Shown: positions 63,986-64,000 of the stretch, in pieces
Layout of the letters: each line of letters opens with the position of its first letter
Numbering within the stretch: the stretch's first letter is position 1
NCBI GenBank assembly: GCA_024970065.1
Contig: CP103908.1
Span: 1,488,001-1,552,000 of the forward strand
Direction of reading: 5' to 3'
Source: Pediococcus acidilactici
GTDB taxonomy: Bacteria; Bacillota; Bacilli; Lactobacillales; Lactobacillaceae
DNA length: 64,000 nucleotides
Program-made: the position numbers and the translations under genes
Notes under the pieces: generated by a model
Told to the model about the DNA's origin: nothing
What the model saw: only the letters and a program-made list of their open reading frames with translations
The model's database searches: none

Positions 63986-64000
63986 TGTGTTTCACCTCCT

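Overview
The window is a chromosomal segment of a low-to-mid GC lactic acid bacterium of the family Lactobacillaceae. Supporting this are the rpoB-rpoC-(comC)-rpsL-rpsG-fusA order, ctsR-clpC, a pyruvate oxidase behind a CcpA cre site, a serS T-box, a THF riboswitch before folT, a lysine riboswitch before lysP, an LPQTxE sorting signal of Lactiplantibacillus type, and the order tsaB-rimI-tsaD-rex. I cannot fix the genus from sequence alone. Nearly all housekeeping genes are on the minus strand, so replication probably runs from high to low coordinates here.

Layout. 1-13.6 kb: the start of fusA, rpsG and rpsL behind a structured leader, a divergent prepilin peptidase and nucleoside hydrolase, rpoC, rpoB behind a leader with an internal terminator, then ctsR-clpC with a CtsR operator. 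13.8-16.8 kb: catabolite-controlled pyruvate oxidase and a seven-gene tRNA cluster (transcribed order Val, Leu, Thr, Gly, Arg, Arg, Pro). 17-25.5 kb: serS with T-box, deoxynucleoside kinase, lysP with lysine riboswitch, a GNAT enzyme, an alpha/beta hydrolase, an LCP cell-wall ligase, a two-gene ThrE-type exporter and a cold-shock protein. 25.7-31.2 kb: CDF metal exporter, PAP2 phosphatase, HD hydrolase, a divergent RNase Y, an SseB-like protein and an RluD-type pseudouridine synthase. 31.2-37.7 kb: THF riboswitch-folT, a 48-residue basic protein with its own promoter and terminator, an NCS2 purine permease, a C69 dipeptidase and a NatAB-type ABC exporter.

37.8-43.5 kb is an accessory envelope region. 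It holds an XRE regulator, 780 bp with no recognisable gene, a repeat-rich BspA-like LPQTxE surface protein whose natural start is followed directly by a stop codon, and an operon of two unfamiliar membrane-anchored proteins. 43.5-57.1 kb is a long housekeeping block: rex, a serine hydrolase relative lacking its catalytic motifs, tsaD, rimI, tsaB, galE, an acyl-ACP thioesterase, rsmI, yabA, holB, darA, tmk, recR, ybaB, dnaX, SRP RNA, tadA and an rRNA-type methyltransferase. 57.1-60.8 kb: a candidate small RNA and class Ib ribonucleotide reductase nrdH-nrdE-nrdF. 60.9-62.8 kb: an AT-rich lantibiotic-immunity-type ABC pair with the likely C-terminal stub of a lanC gene upstream, apparently the remains of a lantibiotic cluster. 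The window ends with rplL and rplJ.

The most unusual points are the stop at codon 2 of the surface protein, the catalytically stripped serine hydrolase in the tsa-rex operon, the lanC remnant beside retained immunity genes, terminators placed inside the rpoB, rpsL and rpsG-fusA transcripts, and a free-standing small basic gene. All functions are read by eye from sequence; no searches were run.
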